DNA of 64,000 nucleotides from Rhizobium sp. BK196 (GTDB taxonomy: Bacteria; Pseudomonadota; Alphaproteobacteria; Rhizobiales; Rhizobiaceae), in NCBI RefSeq assembly GCF_014193255.1, contig NZ_JACHZB010000002.1, positions 434,001 to 498,000 of the forward strand, read 5' to 3'. The position numbers and the translations under genes are program-made. The number at the start of each line of letters is the position of its first letter. Position 1 is the first letter of the stretch. The notes beneath the pieces were generated by a model. That model saw nothing but the letters and a program-made list of their open reading frames with translations, was not told where the DNA came from and did no database searches. This document shows positions 45,530-54,040 of the stretch, in pieces.

Positions 45530-46879
45530 ATGGCCTTGGACGCACGTTCCTCCACCTTCGGGACACTTTCAAAGAAGATTGAGACGCGCACCGCACGTGC
45601 CGGCATCATCGGTCTCGGTTATGTCGGTCTGCCGCTGGCGATGGCCGTGGCGCGCAGCGGCTTTGCCGTGACCGGCTTCGATATCGATCCTAAGAAGATC
45701 GTCGCGCTGGATGCCCGCCGCTCCTATATCGATGCGGTGACGAATGAGGCGCTGACGGCAGAGATCGATGCGGGGCGATTCTCCTCGACGACCGATTTCG
45801 CCGGACTTGCGGATTGCGACGTAATCGTCATCTGCGTGCCGACGCCACTCACCAAGCATCGCGATCCCGATCTTTCCTTCGTGGAAGCGACCTCGCGGTC
45901 GATCGCCGCCCATCTGCGGCCGGGCCAGCTCGTCGTGCTGGAATCGACAACCTATCCCGGCACGACCGACGATATCGTGAAGGTCATCCTCGAAGGAACG
46001 GGGTTAAAATCCGGCTCTGACTTCTTCGTCGGTTTCTCGCCGGAGCGTGAGGACCCCGGCAACCAGCATTACCACACCGCGACGATCCCGAAGGTCGTTG
46101 CAGGCGACGGCATGCAAGCCCTATCGCTCATGAAATCTTTCTACGGTGCTGCCGTCTCGACCGTCGTTCCCGTCTCTTCCAATGCGACGGCGGAAGCGGT
46201 CAAGCTCACCGAAAACATCTTCCGCTCGGTCAATATCGCGCTCGTCAACGAGCTGAAGACCGTCTATGCGGCAATGGGCATCGATGTCTGGGAAGTCATC
46301 GACGCTGCCAAGACCAAGCCGTTCGGTTATATGCCCTTTTATCCCGGCCCTGGTCTCGGCGGCCACTGCATTCCGATCGACCCTTTCTACCTCACCTGGA
46401 AGTCGCGCGAATACGAGCTGCCGACCCGCTTCATCGAGCTTGCCGGTGAGATCAATTCGGCCATGCCACGTTATGTCGTCGGCAAGCTGGCCGAGGCGCT
46501 CGATGTCCGTGCCGGAAAAGCGCTCAGCCGCTCGCGGGTCCTCGTACTTGGCCTGGCATACAAAAAGAACGTCGCCGATATCAGGGAAAGTCCATCACTG
46601 CGCCTGATTGAAATCATAGAGGAGCGCGGCGGCAAGGCGGATTATCATGATCCATTCGTCACCGAGATTCCGCCGACCCGTGAATATCAGGCGCTGAAGG
46701 GCCGGCAATCCATCGACCTGACGCCGGAAGCCATTGCGGCATATGACGCGGTTCTCATTGCGACCGATCATGACATGATTGACTACCTTACTCTCTTGGA
46801 GAACGCCAAACTGATTGTCGATACCCGAAATGTTTTAAGCCGCCTCGGCCTTTCGGCCGATCACGTCATCAAGGCGTAA
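45530..46879 (+). CDS. Nucleotide-sugar (UDP-HexNAc) dehydrogenase
   Basis: The 449-residue enzyme has the NAD motif GLGYVG (residues 28-33), the central dimer helix and the catalytic Cys280 in GPGLGGHCIPIDP, then the C-terminal UDP-binding domain (GLAYKKNVADIRESPS). This branch (WbpA/TviB type) oxidises UDP-N-acetyl sugars to uronic acids for surface polysaccharides. I chose the ATG at 45530; earlier in-frame starts at 45458 and 45440 exist. Its 3' end overlaps the convergent DUF3095 gene by 11 bases. The exact sugar cannot be read from the sequence. Confidence 0.92.
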   Translation: MALDARSSTFGTLSKKIETRTARAGIIGLGYVGLPLAMAVARSGFAVTGFDIDPKKIVALDARRSYIDAVTNEALTAEIDAGRFSSTTDFAGLADCDVIVICVPTPLTKHRDPDLSFVEATSRSIAAHLRPGQLVVLESTTYPGTTDDIVKVILEGTGLKSGSDFFVGFSPEREDPGNQHYHTATIPKVVAGDGMQALSLMKSFYGAAVSTVVPVSSNATAEAVKLTENIFRSVNIALVNELKTVYAAMGIDVWEVIDAAKTKPFGYMPFYPGPGLGGHCIPIDPFYLTWKSREYELPTRFIELAGEINSAMPRYVVGKLAEALDVRAGKALSRSRVLVLGLAYKKNVADIRESPSLRLIEIIEERGGKADYHDPFVTEIPPTREYQALKGRQSIDLTPEAIAAYDAVLIATDHDMIDYLTLLENAKLIVDTRNVLSRLGLSADHVIKA

Positions 46880-48044
46880 CGAGCGCGGCGGAAAGCCGCT
46901 TGCCGGTGATCTGGCTGGCAGCGACCGCATAGCCACCGGCGGCACCATCGATGAAGTGCATGTGGTCGCGCGAAAGCGGCGTCGGCACGAAGCATGTCAC
47001 CAGTGCCGATGACTGGCGGTGCAGGCCGTAGCGAGCCACGCCTCGTTCCTGCGCCTGCTTCAGCAGCGTCTCGATGCGGGCGAGATGAGCGGCATCCACG
47101 TCGATAGTCATCTTCAGTCCGTCATCGAACTTTCGGAAATCCGAATTGCCCGCGATGTCCTTCTTATAGCGGCGAGCGTCGAAATGAGCGAAGGTGAGGC
47201 CGAGTTTGTGCAGGAAAACGATCAAGCCGGTCTGCAGGAAAATAAACAGCTTTTGCCGCAGCCGTTTGCCTTTGGGCGCCGTCGCATTCACCTCTCGATT
47301 GATACCCGTCATCGAAAAGGCAAATTCCGGCCCGTCTTCCGGCACTGGATGGCCATTGCGGTTCTGCTCGGCTGTGATCGAAACGATGCCGGCGACGAGA
47401 GCCTGGAATTCCGGGCCGGAACCAGCTTCGCCGGGGACGGCGATGACAGAGACGATCTCGCCGTTGCGGGCCTCGATCGGGCTCCAGCGGCAGGATAGGC
47501 CCGTCAGATCGGGACGGGTGCCGGGTGCGGCCTTTTCCACGCCATATCGGCCCATCTTCATGTTCTTTTCGGCCCAGATCGTGCCGCCGCCGGAGAACAT
47601 CGCGTAGGTGACATAGGGACTTGCCGAATAGCGGGCGACGCGCACGTCGAGACCTTCCGCGCGGATATCGGCGATCGGCACGATGGCGATACGCAGATTG
47701 AGGTCAAGATCCTCTTTCACCCAGACCTGTGTCGCGGCGAGCGCTTTTCGCGCTTCATTCTCAAACGAGGCTGGCAAGGCGAGCAGCGCGCCGTCGCCCG
47801 CGAAGACAAAGGGATAGTCGCCTTTGCCGACGGCGTTCAGCACCGCGGAAATGACGCTGGCGCCGGCCATATTGACGTCCTTGTAGCGGCCACCGGAAAT
47901 CGCTTTCGTCGAGCCGACGATATCGGCCATCGCCAGCACCCACCCTTCGGGCAGCGGCTGGTAATTGCTCTCATCGGTCACGCCTTCGAAGTCGCTGAAG
48001 ACAGGCACGTCGGCGAAGAATGCGTCGTTGGACATCTCGTTCAT
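46869..48044 (-). CDS. DUF3095 protein with a nucleotide-cyclase-like domain
   Basis: The 391-residue protein belongs to the DUF3095 family. Residues 35-130 look like the first half of a class III cyclase: MADIVGSTK with Asp41 and FVFAGDGALLALPA with Asp84, spaced as the two metal aspartates. The rest (GTIWAEKNMKMGRYG, KLGLTFAHFDARRYKKDI) is family-specific and unassigned. Cyclase activity is possible but not shown by sequence. The ATG at 48044 is the first of two close starts (also 48035). It is divergent from a small methyltransferase-like gene and overlaps the UDP-sugar dehydrogenase end. Confidence 0.86.
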   Translation of the reverse strand: MNEMSNDAFFADVPVFSDFEGVTDESNYQPLPEGWVLAMADIVGSTKAISGGRYKDVNMAGASVISAVLNAVGKGDYPFVFAGDGALLALPASFENEARKALAATQVWVKEDLDLNLRIAIVPIADIRAEGLDVRVARYSASPYVTYAMFSGGGTIWAEKNMKMGRYGVEKAAPGTRPDLTGLSCRWSPIEARNGEIVSVIAVPGEAGSGPEFQALVAGIVSITAEQNRNGHPVPEDGPEFAFSMTGINREVNATAPKGKRLRQKLFIFLQTGLIVFLHKLGLTFAHFDARRYKKDIAGNSDFRKFDDGLKMTIDVDAAHLARIETLLKQAQERGVARYGLHRQSSALVTCFVPTPLSRDHMHFIDGAAGGYAVAASQITGKRLSAALVTP

Positions 48045-48165
48045 GAGGCTGAGTTTATCACAGACCCGTGTTGCCGCTGCAACGGCAATTTGCGTTTCCG
48101 GCAATCGACTTACACTGCGTCGATATGGTAGCACCGCTGACATATTTTATGATGGACAGGACAAG

Positions 48166-48645
48166 ATGAGCCGCCTCGACAGCTTCATTCGCCGATTGAC
48201 GGCTCAACGCGATATTCTCAACGCGATCATTGACCTGGTAGAAGAGGTGGAGGGGCCGGTGCTCGAATTCGGTCTCGGCAATGGCCGCACCTACGACCAC
48301 CTGCGCGAACATTTTCCCGATCGACGCATTATCGCCTTCGATTGGGAGATACGCGCCTATTCCGCCTCTACGCCGCCGGCCGAAAATATGGTGACGGGCA
48401 ATATCCGGGACACCGGCCAGGTTTTCCTCGGAACCAATGCCGCACTCGCCCATGCCGACATCGGCACCGGCCATGACGAGATCGATGCCGTGACGTTGAC
48501 CTGGCTGCCACAATTGATGGCTGGCGTGCTTACCCACCATGGCATCGCCGTGAGCGGCCTGCCACTGGAACATCCCGAGCTTTTGCCCCTGCCTCTGCCC
48601 GGCGGCATCAAGGAGGGGCGCTATTTTCTCTACCGCAGGAAATGA
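48166..48645 (+). CDS. Small class I SAM-dependent methyltransferase-like protein
   Basis: The 159-residue protein has a Rossmann-type start (GPVLEFGLGNGRTYDHLREHFPDRRIIAFDWEI), where EFGLGNGRT is a motif I and AFDWE a motif II, and a later ADIGTGHDEIDAVTLTWLPQLM. It is short for a methyltransferase and may be a minimal version. AGGA precedes the ATG at 48166. It converges on the Rrf2 gene with 7 bases between stops. The substrate is unknown. Confidence 0.82.
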   Translation: MSRLDSFIRRLTAQRDILNAIIDLVEEVEGPVLEFGLGNGRTYDHLREHFPDRRIIAFDWEIRAYSASTPPAENMVTGNIRDTGQVFLGTNAALAHADIGTGHDEIDAVTLTWLPQLMAGVLTHHGIAVSGLPLEHPELLPLPLPGGIKEGRYFLYRRK

Positions 48646-48652
48646 TCCGCGC

Positions 48653-49108
48653 TTATGAAGCGCAGGAATAGGGCGTAGCCGACAGCGCTGAAAATTTTGC
48701 CTCGAAGTCGGCCGCGATTTTGTCCAGCGTCACGTCGCCCAACCGTCTCAGGAGCAGGGCCTGGGCCTCCTTCATCGCGTCCTCGAGGGCGGCATTCACG
48801 GCTTGTTCCACAAGGCATTTCGGCTGGTCATCGGCCGGGCCGATGGCGAAAAGATGCGGTTCGCCGATGGCGTTGTAGACATCAAGCAACGTGATTTCCG
48901 ACAACGGGCGCACCAGCGTCCAGCCCCCGCCATGCCCTTTTTCGGAACGGACATAGCCCTGTTCTCGAAGGCCGGCCATGGTGCGGCGGACGACGACGGG
49001 ATTGGTGTTCAGCATCTTTGCAATCATTTCCGAGGTCACCGAATGTTCATGCCGATCCATGTGGATCAGCACGTGCAGCATGCGTGAAAGGCGGCTGTCA
49101 TTGCGCAT
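48653..49108 (-). CDS. Rrf2-family transcriptional regulator
   Basis: The 151-residue protein has an Rrf2 winged helix (SRMLHVLIHMDRH, EMIAKMLNTNPVVVRRTMAGLREQGYVRSEKGHGGGWTL). The three-cysteine cluster-binding loop of NsrR and IscR is absent; only two cysteines occur (KCLVEQ and near the C-terminus). It is closer to YwnA-type cluster-free members and may sense redox through thiols. It is divergent from a thioredoxin-reductase-like gene with GTAAC repeats between them, so it very probably represses that gene. Confidence 0.9.
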   Translation of the reverse strand: MRNDSRLSRMLHVLIHMDRHEHSVTSEMIAKMLNTNPVVVRRTMAGLREQGYVRSEKGHGGGWTLVRPLSEITLLDVYNAIGEPHLFAIGPADDQPKCLVEQAVNAALEDAMKEAQALLLRRLGDVTLDKIAADFEAKFSALSATPYSCAS

Positions 49109-49156
49109 GGGGTCCTATTCCTGTCGATCGAGTGGCCCCATTATCACAAGCAGATC

Positions 49157-49203
49157 GTAACAAGACAAGTAACATGATGCTTGACCGTAACACTTCATGT
49201 AAC
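49157..49203. promoter_or_regulatory. Two GTAAC-N7-GTAAC direct repeats, candidate Rrf2 operator
   Basis: GTAAC occurs at 49157, 49169, 49187 and 49199, giving two pairs with 12-base spacing placed 30 bases apart. They fill the 137-base gap between the divergent Rrf2 regulator and the flavoprotein gene. Regular helical phasing suggests cooperative dimer binding. Confidence 0.5.
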
Positions 49204-49245
49204 TTATGTTGCTTCATGATGAGGACGCCATTAAAGGAGAGTTTT

Positions 49246-50148
49246 ATGTCATTCGAAGTCATCGTCATCGGCGGAAACTTCGCGGGCCTGTCCGCGGCCA
49301 TGCAGCTTGCCCGGGCGCGACGACGGGTTCTGCTTGTCGATGCAGGCACGCCACGCAATCGGTTTTCGCCGGCGTCGCATGGCTTCCTGGGCCAGGACGG
49401 TCAGACGCCCGCGGCGGTCATGCGGGAGGGGAAGCGGCAGCTTTCGCTTTATCCGAACATCACCATTCGCGACGGAGAAGTTGTTCAGGCGCGTGCGGAT
49501 GGCGATGAATTCGTGATCGACATCAAGGGCGGTGGCCAAGAAAGGGCCACGCGCATCGTTCTGGCAATCGGCATAAGCGACACACTGCCTGAAATCTCCG
49601 GGCTGCGAGACCGATGGGGGCACTCCGTGCTGCACTGCCCCTATTGTCACGGTTATGAGGTGAGCGGCGGTAAGCTCGGTGTGCTCGCAAACCATCCGCA
49701 GTCGGCACATGCGGCCATACTCATTCCCGACTGGGGAGAGACGACCTATTTCACGCAGGCGCTGTTCGAGCCCGATGAAGAGCAACTCGTACGCCTGACC
49801 GCTCGTGGCGTAAGGATCGAACGCAGCCCTGTCGTGGAATTGCTAGGCGATAGTCCCAGGCTTGAGGCCGTTCGCCTTGCCGATGGCCGGGTCGTGCAGC
49901 TGGACGCCGTGTTCGTCGCTCCGAAAACGGCGATGGCGAGCCCGATTGCTGAACAGCTCGGCTGTGTCTTCGACGACGGTCCGTTCGGCCCGGTTATCCG
50001 GACCGGCGATAATAAGGAAACCACCGTCAACGGTGTTTTTGCCGCCGGCGATGCGGCAAGCGCCATGCATAACGCCACGCTCGCTTCCGCCTCGGGCGTG
50101 CTCGCAGGCGTGCATTGCCATCAATCGCTGGCAATGCGGGCCCGATAG
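49246..50148 (+). CDS. Thioredoxin-reductase-like NAD(P)/FAD-dependent oxidoreductase
   Basis: The 300-residue flavoprotein has an FAD motif (VIVIGGNFAGLSAAMQLARA), a CPYCHGYE disulfide centre of the thioredoxin reductase type, and a C-terminal GVFAAGDAASAMHNATLASASG. The usual NADPH motif (GxGxxA) reads GVLANHPQSAHAA and is degraded, so the electron donor may differ. AAAGGAG precedes the ATG. Control by the divergent Rrf2 gene would make this a thiol or electrophile stress unit. Related proteins include uncharacterised oxidoreductases paired with Rrf2 genes. Confidence 0.88.
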   Translation: MSFEVIVIGGNFAGLSAAMQLARARRRVLLVDAGTPRNRFSPASHGFLGQDGQTPAAVMREGKRQLSLYPNITIRDGEVVQARADGDEFVIDIKGGGQERATRIVLAIGISDTLPEISGLRDRWGHSVLHCPYCHGYEVSGGKLGVLANHPQSAHAAILIPDWGETTYFTQALFEPDEEQLVRLTARGVRIERSPVVELLGDSPRLEAVRLADGRVVQLDAVFVAPKTAMASPIAEQLGCVFDDGPFGPVIRTGDNKETTVNGVFAAGDAASAMHNATLASASGVLAGVHCHQSLAMRAR

Positions 50149-50160
50149 TTCTTCTTCGGT

Positions 50161-51039
50161 CTAAGGCAGGAACAGCACGTTATATTGATCGAATGCACCC
50201 GGCAGATCACGGACTTTCATCTCCTTCTCGCCGTCCTCGAAGACAACGAGACAATCCTCGTAGAAGCCGGCGAGCGTGCGAATGAAGGCCGTCGTGCCCT
50301 CCGGGCCATAAAAGAGCGGCGTGAATTCCATATAAAGAGGAGCGCGGCGGGCAAGCAACGGCTGCATCGAGCGGCAGGCTACCGGCTCATAACCCTCAAT
50401 ATCCATCCAGACGAGGCCGATGGCAGTCTGGTCGATGCCGAGACCGTCGAGAATGCCGGTCACGGACCGCACCGGAACTGTGATCTTCCGGTCGCTGGCG
50501 CTCTGGCGGATGGCGCTGCTCTTGCCGTGATTAGCGCTGTTCAAAAAGAAGTCGATCTTGCCTTCGCCTTCGCCGGCAGCGCAATTGACGAGGCGCACCG
50601 TGTCGATAAGACCGTTCTGGCGGATGTTCTGTTCCAGAAGGCGGAAATTGCGCGGGTCGGGCTCGACGCTGACGATCCCTGCAAATGCGCGGGCGAGCGC
50701 AAAATAGACTGTCTGTGTGCCGATATTGCCGCCGATCTCCAGCAGCATGCTGTCCTTCTTCAGCAGGCCGCGCTGGCGCAGGATCACGAGCAGCCGGTCG
50801 ACTGCCTCGCGCTCGAAATGGCCCTTCCGGAAGACCTTGCGGCCGATATAGTCGGCGGGTGAAAAACTCATCAGGTGATCGCCGGCATCGACGGTCATGG
50901 AGGTCACGCGCGGCCCGATATTCTCGATCAGCAGCCGGCGGCCAAAGCGGGTATTGAAGAAACGCGTGGCCAGCGCATTGCGTGCCTTGCGCAAACGGCG
51001 CTTCCAATATTTGCCTGTAAGCCATGCTTGGCCGGACAT
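50161..51039 (-). CDS. FkbM-family methyltransferase
   Basis: The 292-residue protein has the SAM-binding motif MLLEIGGNIGTQTVYFA, acidic loop SVEPDPRNFRLLEQNI and the family mark LVWMDIEGYE. FkbM proteins O-methylate sugars or polyketides. The start at 51039 overlaps the stop of the membrane cyclase gene as TAATG, so it is translated from the same mRNA. A methyltransferase in one operon with a redox cyclase is an odd pairing. The acceptor is unknown; a surface glycan is plausible given nearby sugar genes. Confidence 0.88.
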   Translation of the reverse strand: MSGQAWLTGKYWKRRLRKARNALATRFFNTRFGRRLLIENIGPRVTSMTVDAGDHLMSFSPADYIGRKVFRKGHFEREAVDRLLVILRQRGLLKKDSMLLEIGGNIGTQTVYFALARAFAGIVSVEPDPRNFRLLEQNIRQNGLIDTVRLVNCAAGEGEGKIDFFLNSANHGKSSAIRQSASDRKITVPVRSVTGILDGLGIDQTAIGLVWMDIEGYEPVACRSMQPLLARRAPLYMEFTPLFYGPEGTTAFIRTLAGFYEDCLVVFEDGEKEMKVRDLPGAFDQYNVLFLP

Positions 51040-52754
51040 TATTGTCTTTCCTTGAGCGGTTCGGCGGCTTTCTCTCTCGGAATGACATAGACTTTCAAGG
51101 GGAGTGCCCGGCCACGCACATTGATTTCGCAGCTTTCGATCGTTTCCGGATTGATGCCGGCGCGCATCGCGACCGGCTCGGAAATGACGATCGCAGCGTT
51201 GAGCTCCTTTGCCGCCGTCTCCAGGCGGCTTGCGACATTGACCGTATCGCCGACGGCCGTCAGACTGCGCACCCGCCCATAGCCCATCGTGCCGACGACG
51301 GCCGGGCCGGCGTGGATGCCGATTACGATCTGCAACGGCAAAGGCAATTCGTCGGACAATTCGGCGGCGAGCTTCTCTACCTCGGCAACAATCGCTGTTG
51401 CGGCTGCCATAGCCTGCCGGCAGGCTTCCTCAGGCGTGGTGTTGAGGCCAAAGAGTGCCATGGCGCCGTCGCCGATGAATTTGTCGAGCCGCCCACCGGC
51501 CTGTTCCACCGCTTTGCCGACGATTCCGAAATAGCGGTTGAGCAGGAAGACGACGTCGAAGGGCAGGCGGGTTTCGGTGAGCGTGGTGAAATGGCGCATG
51601 TCGCAGAAGAGCACAGCGATCTCGCGCTCGCGGCCGGGACTGGTTTCCTGGCTGTTGGCGGGAAGGGCAGCCTCCGTCTGCGGCACGAGCAGCGGCGCGA
51701 CAGTCAAGTCCTTATCCGGGCGGAGCTGACAGGCGAGGCGTACATCCGGTGCCGCATTGATGCGCTTCAGCGTCGTCTGCTCCAGCTTGTCGGGCGGCGG
51801 CAGGGTCCAATAATCGCTGAGGATCTGCACGCGGCAGGTGGAGCACTGGCCCTTGCCGCCGCAGACCGAATAATGCGGCAGGCCGCCAAGCCTGCTTGCC
51901 TCCAGCACAGTGAAGCCGCGCGGCACGCGCACGGTCTCGCCGCCGGGATAGTGAACCGCAACTTGATTGGCCCGCTCCTTTAGCCTGCGGCGCGCCCTTG
52001 CCAGGATGACGAGGGCAAGCGCTGCGGAGAAGCTGCCGTAGAGCCCGGCGCGGATCGTCGCGATGTGCTCGCGTGCGTCGGGATCGCTGTCATAGCGGGT
52101 ATTGATCATTTCTTCGTAATGTCCGGCTTCAGCCTCGATATACGAGGGATCGGACAGTGTGCGGCCCATCTCGACGAAACCGAGCAGCGCCAGCACTGGC
52201 AGGAGGATGGCGATCGCCAAAAGCAGTGATGAGGAATTGTCGTACCAGGGCCGATAGCGAAGCCAGAAATGGATGCCGATACAGCCATGGATCCAGACGG
52301 CGAGCAGTGCGAAAGTCTGGCGCACGCCGTTCTGCGGCGAGTTGATCCAGAGCGTGCGAACGATCGTTTCGTAATTGTCGGCATAGCCGTAGAGCGCATG
52401 GACGATGCGGGTGCCGATGACATGGTCGATGAGCAGCAGTGGAATCAGAAGGCCGAGAACGATCTGCGCCATCTCGTTCTTCGGCATGACGAGGCTGCGG
52501 CGCATATAGAGCCCACGCAGCACCAGCGTCATATGGACAAGGACCGATCCGTAAAAGAGTAGCGTGCCCAGCGGATTGCGCCAGATCGCCAGAAACAGCC
52601 GGCGCGCATCATCGGCCGCTGTCAGCGAAACAAGCCCCAACGCATGGTTTGACATATGCAGGATGATGAAGACGAACATCACAAGGCCGGAGCCGAGCCT
52701 GGCCTTCCTGATCGCGCGTTCCGAAAAAATCTCTGTGGCCCAGACCGTGGTCAT
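51039..52754 (-). CDS. Membrane class III cyclase with haem-like helices and [2Fe-2S] domain (CyaC-like)
   Basis: The 571-residue protein has three parts. Residues 20-255 form about six helices with His33, His37, His74, His111, His119, His156 and His162, resembling succinate dehydrogenase cytochrome b. Residues 265-350 form a ferredoxin domain with CX5CX2C (Cys298, 304, 307) and Cys342, an adrenodoxin-like spacing. Residues 375-560 are a class III cyclase with metal aspartates 385 and 429. It fits a cyclase regulated by quinone or redox state, like the CyaC type recalled from Sinorhizobium. The ATG at 52754 has AGGA upstream. It is coupled to the FkbM gene. Confidence 0.9.
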   Translation of the reverse strand: MTTVWATEIFSERAIRKARLGSGLVMFVFIILHMSNHALGLVSLTAADDARRLFLAIWRNPLGTLLFYGSVLVHMTLVLRGLYMRRSLVMPKNEMAQIVLGLLIPLLLIDHVIGTRIVHALYGYADNYETIVRTLWINSPQNGVRQTFALLAVWIHGCIGIHFWLRYRPWYDNSSSLLLAIAILLPVLALLGFVEMGRTLSDPSYIEAEAGHYEEMINTRYDSDPDAREHIATIRAGLYGSFSAALALVILARARRRLKERANQVAVHYPGGETVRVPRGFTVLEASRLGGLPHYSVCGGKGQCSTCRVQILSDYWTLPPPDKLEQTTLKRINAAPDVRLACQLRPDKDLTVAPLLVPQTEAALPANSQETSPGREREIAVLFCDMRHFTTLTETRLPFDVVFLLNRYFGIVGKAVEQAGGRLDKFIGDGAMALFGLNTTPEEACRQAMAAATAIVAEVEKLAAELSDELPLPLQIVIGIHAGPAVVGTMGYGRVRSLTAVGDTVNVASRLETAAKELNAAIVISEPVAMRAGINPETIESCEINVRGRALPLKVYVIPREKAAEPLKERQ

Positions 52755-52945
52755 CAATTCCTGTTCTTGAAGCTCAAATCGCAAATGCACTAGAGAAGAC
52801 GAAAAAGGGCGGAATTATCGTCTCGTCTAATCACGATCGCTTCGGTATGCCTGCCTGTATCGTTCAAGATAGTGACAATAGCGGAAATTTTCGCTTACGG
52901 CGCGAGCGCCGATTGGAAACACACTGTCACAACCGGAGTGTCGCG

Positions 52946-54040
52946 ATGCGGATCGCTTTCTATGCGCCGATGAAATCGCCCGATCACCCGGTGCCGTCAG
53001 GCGACCGGCTGATGGCGCGGCTGTTGATCCGCGCGCTGGAAGTGGCGGGGCATTCGGTCGAGGTCGTGTCCGAATTCCGTATCCATGCCGGCACGCCGGA
53101 GGCGGCGGCCGATGTGCTGGTGACGGCGGAAGACGAGCTTCAACGGTTGCAACGCAAATGGCGGGACGAGCCGAAGCCCGAACTCTGGTTCTGTTACCAT
53201 CCCTATTACAAGTCTCCGGATCTCTTCGGTCCCACCATCGCGGCGCAATTCGCCATTCCCTATGTCACGGCGGAAGCCTCTTATTCGCGCAAGCGCGACG
53301 GAATGGGCTGGGCCGCCTTTCAGAAACGGGTCGCTGACGCCATCCGGCAGGCGGCGATCAACATCGCCTTTACCGAACGCGATCGGAAAGGGTTGGAAGA
53401 CGTCTTTCCCAAAGCGCGTATCGCCGAGGTAAGACCTTTCATCGAAACAGCGCTCTTCGAGGCGATAACGCCCACTCCCGATCCGCAACGCCTTATGACC
53501 GTGGCCATGATGCGGGCGGGCGACAAGATGGCGAGCTACAAGATGCTCGCTGCGGCACTACGCACAATCGAGGATCGGCCCTGGACACTCGGCATCATTG
53601 GCGACGGGCCCCTAAAGACCGATGTGCAAGCGCTGTTTGCGGGTTTTGCCCCCGGTCGTATCGACTGGCTCGGCCAGCGGGAACCCGAAGAAATAGCCGA
53701 CCTGCTTTCGATGAGCGGCATCTATGTCTGGCCGGGCTGCGGCGAAGCCTATGGACTTGCCTATCTCGAAGCGCAGGCGGCGGGCCTTCCTGTCGTGGCG
53801 CAGAAGACGGCCGGTGTGCCTGCCGTGGTGGAGGCCGACATGACCGGACTATTGACGCCGGATGGCGATACGGAAGCCTATGCGCGGGCCATTGCCGGAC
53901 TGCTGGAGGAGCGCGGGCGCCGTGACGCCATGGCATCCGCCGCCCGCCGTTTCGTCATCGATGAGCGCTCACTTGCCGGCGCGTCACATCAACTGGATTT
54001 GATCCTACGCAATCATGCAGGAGCAGCACATGATCGATAG
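52946..54040 (+). CDS. Glycosyltransferase (GT4-like)
   Basis: The 364-residue product has a GT-B layout: N-terminal MRIAFYAPMKSPDHPVPSGDRLMARLL, and a C-terminal donor domain with IIGDGPLKTDVQALF and YVWPGCGEAYGLAYLEAQAAGLPVVAQKTAGVP. The ATG at 52946 has GGAG upstream; an in-frame start at 52847 adds 33 unlikely residues. Its end overlaps the deacetylase start by 11 bases, suggesting a two-step glycan modification operon. The substrate is unknown. Confidence 0.87.
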   Translation: MRIAFYAPMKSPDHPVPSGDRLMARLLIRALEVAGHSVEVVSEFRIHAGTPEAAADVLVTAEDELQRLQRKWRDEPKPELWFCYHPYYKSPDLFGPTIAAQFAIPYVTAEASYSRKRDGMGWAAFQKRVADAIRQAAINIAFTERDRKGLEDVFPKARIAEVRPFIETALFEAITPTPDPQRLMTVAMMRAGDKMASYKMLAAALRTIEDRPWTLGIIGDGPLKTDVQALFAGFAPGRIDWLGQREPEEIADLLSMSGIYVWPGCGEAYGLAYLEAQAAGLPVVAQKTAGVPAVVEADMTGLLTPDGDTEAYARAIAGLLEERGRRDAMASAARRFVIDERSLAGASHQLDLILRNHAGAAHDR

